From Herbaspirillum sp. ST 5-3 (GTDB taxonomy: Bacteria; Pseudomonadota; Gammaproteobacteria; Burkholderiales; Burkholderiaceae_D), in assembly GCF_004804275.1 (NCBI RefSeq), contig NZ_STGI01000004.1:331605-395604 (forward strand): 64,000 nucleotides of DNA, in the 5' to 3' direction. Made by a program: the position numbers and the translations under genes. Positions 63,829 to 64,000 of the stretch are shown piece after piece; position 1 is the stretch's first letter; every line of letters begins with the position of its first letter. The notes under the pieces are model-generated. The model saw nothing but the letters and a program-made list of their open reading frames with translations. It searched no databases and was not told the DNA's origin.

Positions 63829-64000
63829 CTACACTGCAACTTTTTGCCGCACCTGCTCAAAGAAACACACCGCCGCACTTGCGGCAACATTGAGTGACTC
63901 GACAGAACCCAAGTGCGGAATCGCCACTTGGCTCGTCGCCAGTCCCAGCAGATCCTCCGACACACCCTGTCCTTCGTGGCCAAACAACCAGGCGACCGGT
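63829..64000 (-). CDS. SpoU/TrmH-family RNA 2'-O-methyltransferase, C-terminal end (cut by window edge)
   Basis: Only the last 56 residues or so are in view. They contain WLFGHEGQGVSEDLL and IPHLGSVESLNVAASAAVCFFEQVR, motifs 2 and 3 of the SpoU knot fold that bind S-adenosylmethionine. The target (23S rRNA or tRNA) cannot be told from this part. Ends facing the small membrane protein gene. Confidence 0.9.
   Translation of the reverse strand, partial: PVAWLFGHEGQGVSEDLLGLATSQVAIPHLGSVESLNVAASAAVCFFEQVRQKVAV

Overview
The window looks like chromosomal core DNA of a betaproteobacterium of the order Burkholderiales, most likely family Oxalobacteraceae (Herminiimonas, Collimonas or Herbaspirillum type). 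The signs are a holB-pilZ-tatD neighbourhood, a DUF4936 protein, a QueE with the CX14CX2C cluster motif described for Burkholderia, a ppsA/ppsR pair, de novo NAD genes and moderate-to-high GC. This placement is inferred from gene content; no 16S rRNA or other phylogenetic marker was available. I saw no insertion sequences, prophage, CRISPR arrays, rRNA or tRNA genes. About 67 protein genes fill nearly all of the window.

Layout. 1-10.4 kb holds most of a type VI secretion system (T6SS). A leftward operon runs from a TPR lipoprotein gene through tssB, tssC, hcp, tssE, tssF and tssG into clpV, which is cut by the window edge. It diverges from a rightward tssJ-tssK-tssL operon. tssA, tssM and vgrG are not in view. 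10.7-16.3 kb holds an unknown gene and a leftward housekeeping operon (mltG-tmk-holB-pilZ-GNAT-tatD-ankyrin). 16.4-19.3 kb holds ygfZ, DUF4936 and NRDE genes, then a GNAT/thioesterase pair. 19.5-27.8 kb is an eight-gene leftward operon for acyl-CoA or lipid catabolism of unknown substrate. It diverges from an MHS-family transporter gene (28.1-29.8 kb). 30.1-35.2 kb holds a membrane-bound PAS/GGDEF/EAL protein and a penicillin-acylase-family enzyme. 35.3-39 kb holds nadB facing nadA-nadC. 39.4-41.6 kb holds a hypothetical gene and ybiT.

41.7-47.7 kb encodes what looks like a complete oxidative (De Ley-Doudoroff) galactose pathway: aldose 1-epimerase, SDR sugar dehydrogenase, SMP-30 lactonase, IlvD/EDD-type dehydratase, DgoK and DgoA. 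The genes form two divergent groups around a perfect 14-bp palindrome. 47.7-50.4 kb holds ldcA and two alpha/beta hydrolases. 50.5-56.2 kb is a tightly packed operon, guaB, GAF-GGDEF diguanylate cyclase, guaA, queE, queD and tadA. It joins GMP synthesis to c-di-GMP production and to two wobble-base tRNA modifications. 56.4-59.6 kb holds DUF4124, ratA-rnfH, smpB and the nfeD/SPFH pair. 59.6-63.3 kb holds a candidate small RNA, ppsA and its regulator ppsR. The right edge has a small membrane protein gene and the end of a SpoU-type RNA methyltransferase gene.

The observations I would follow up first are the guaB-cyclase-guaA-queE-queD-tadA operon, the candidate small RNA (or nfeD leader attenuator) between ppsA and nfeD, the shared regulatory element between the two T6SS operons, and the unknown substrate of the eight-gene acyl-CoA operon. 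I did not find a clearly unprecedented multi-gene system. Most of the window is well-described families in sometimes unusual combinations.
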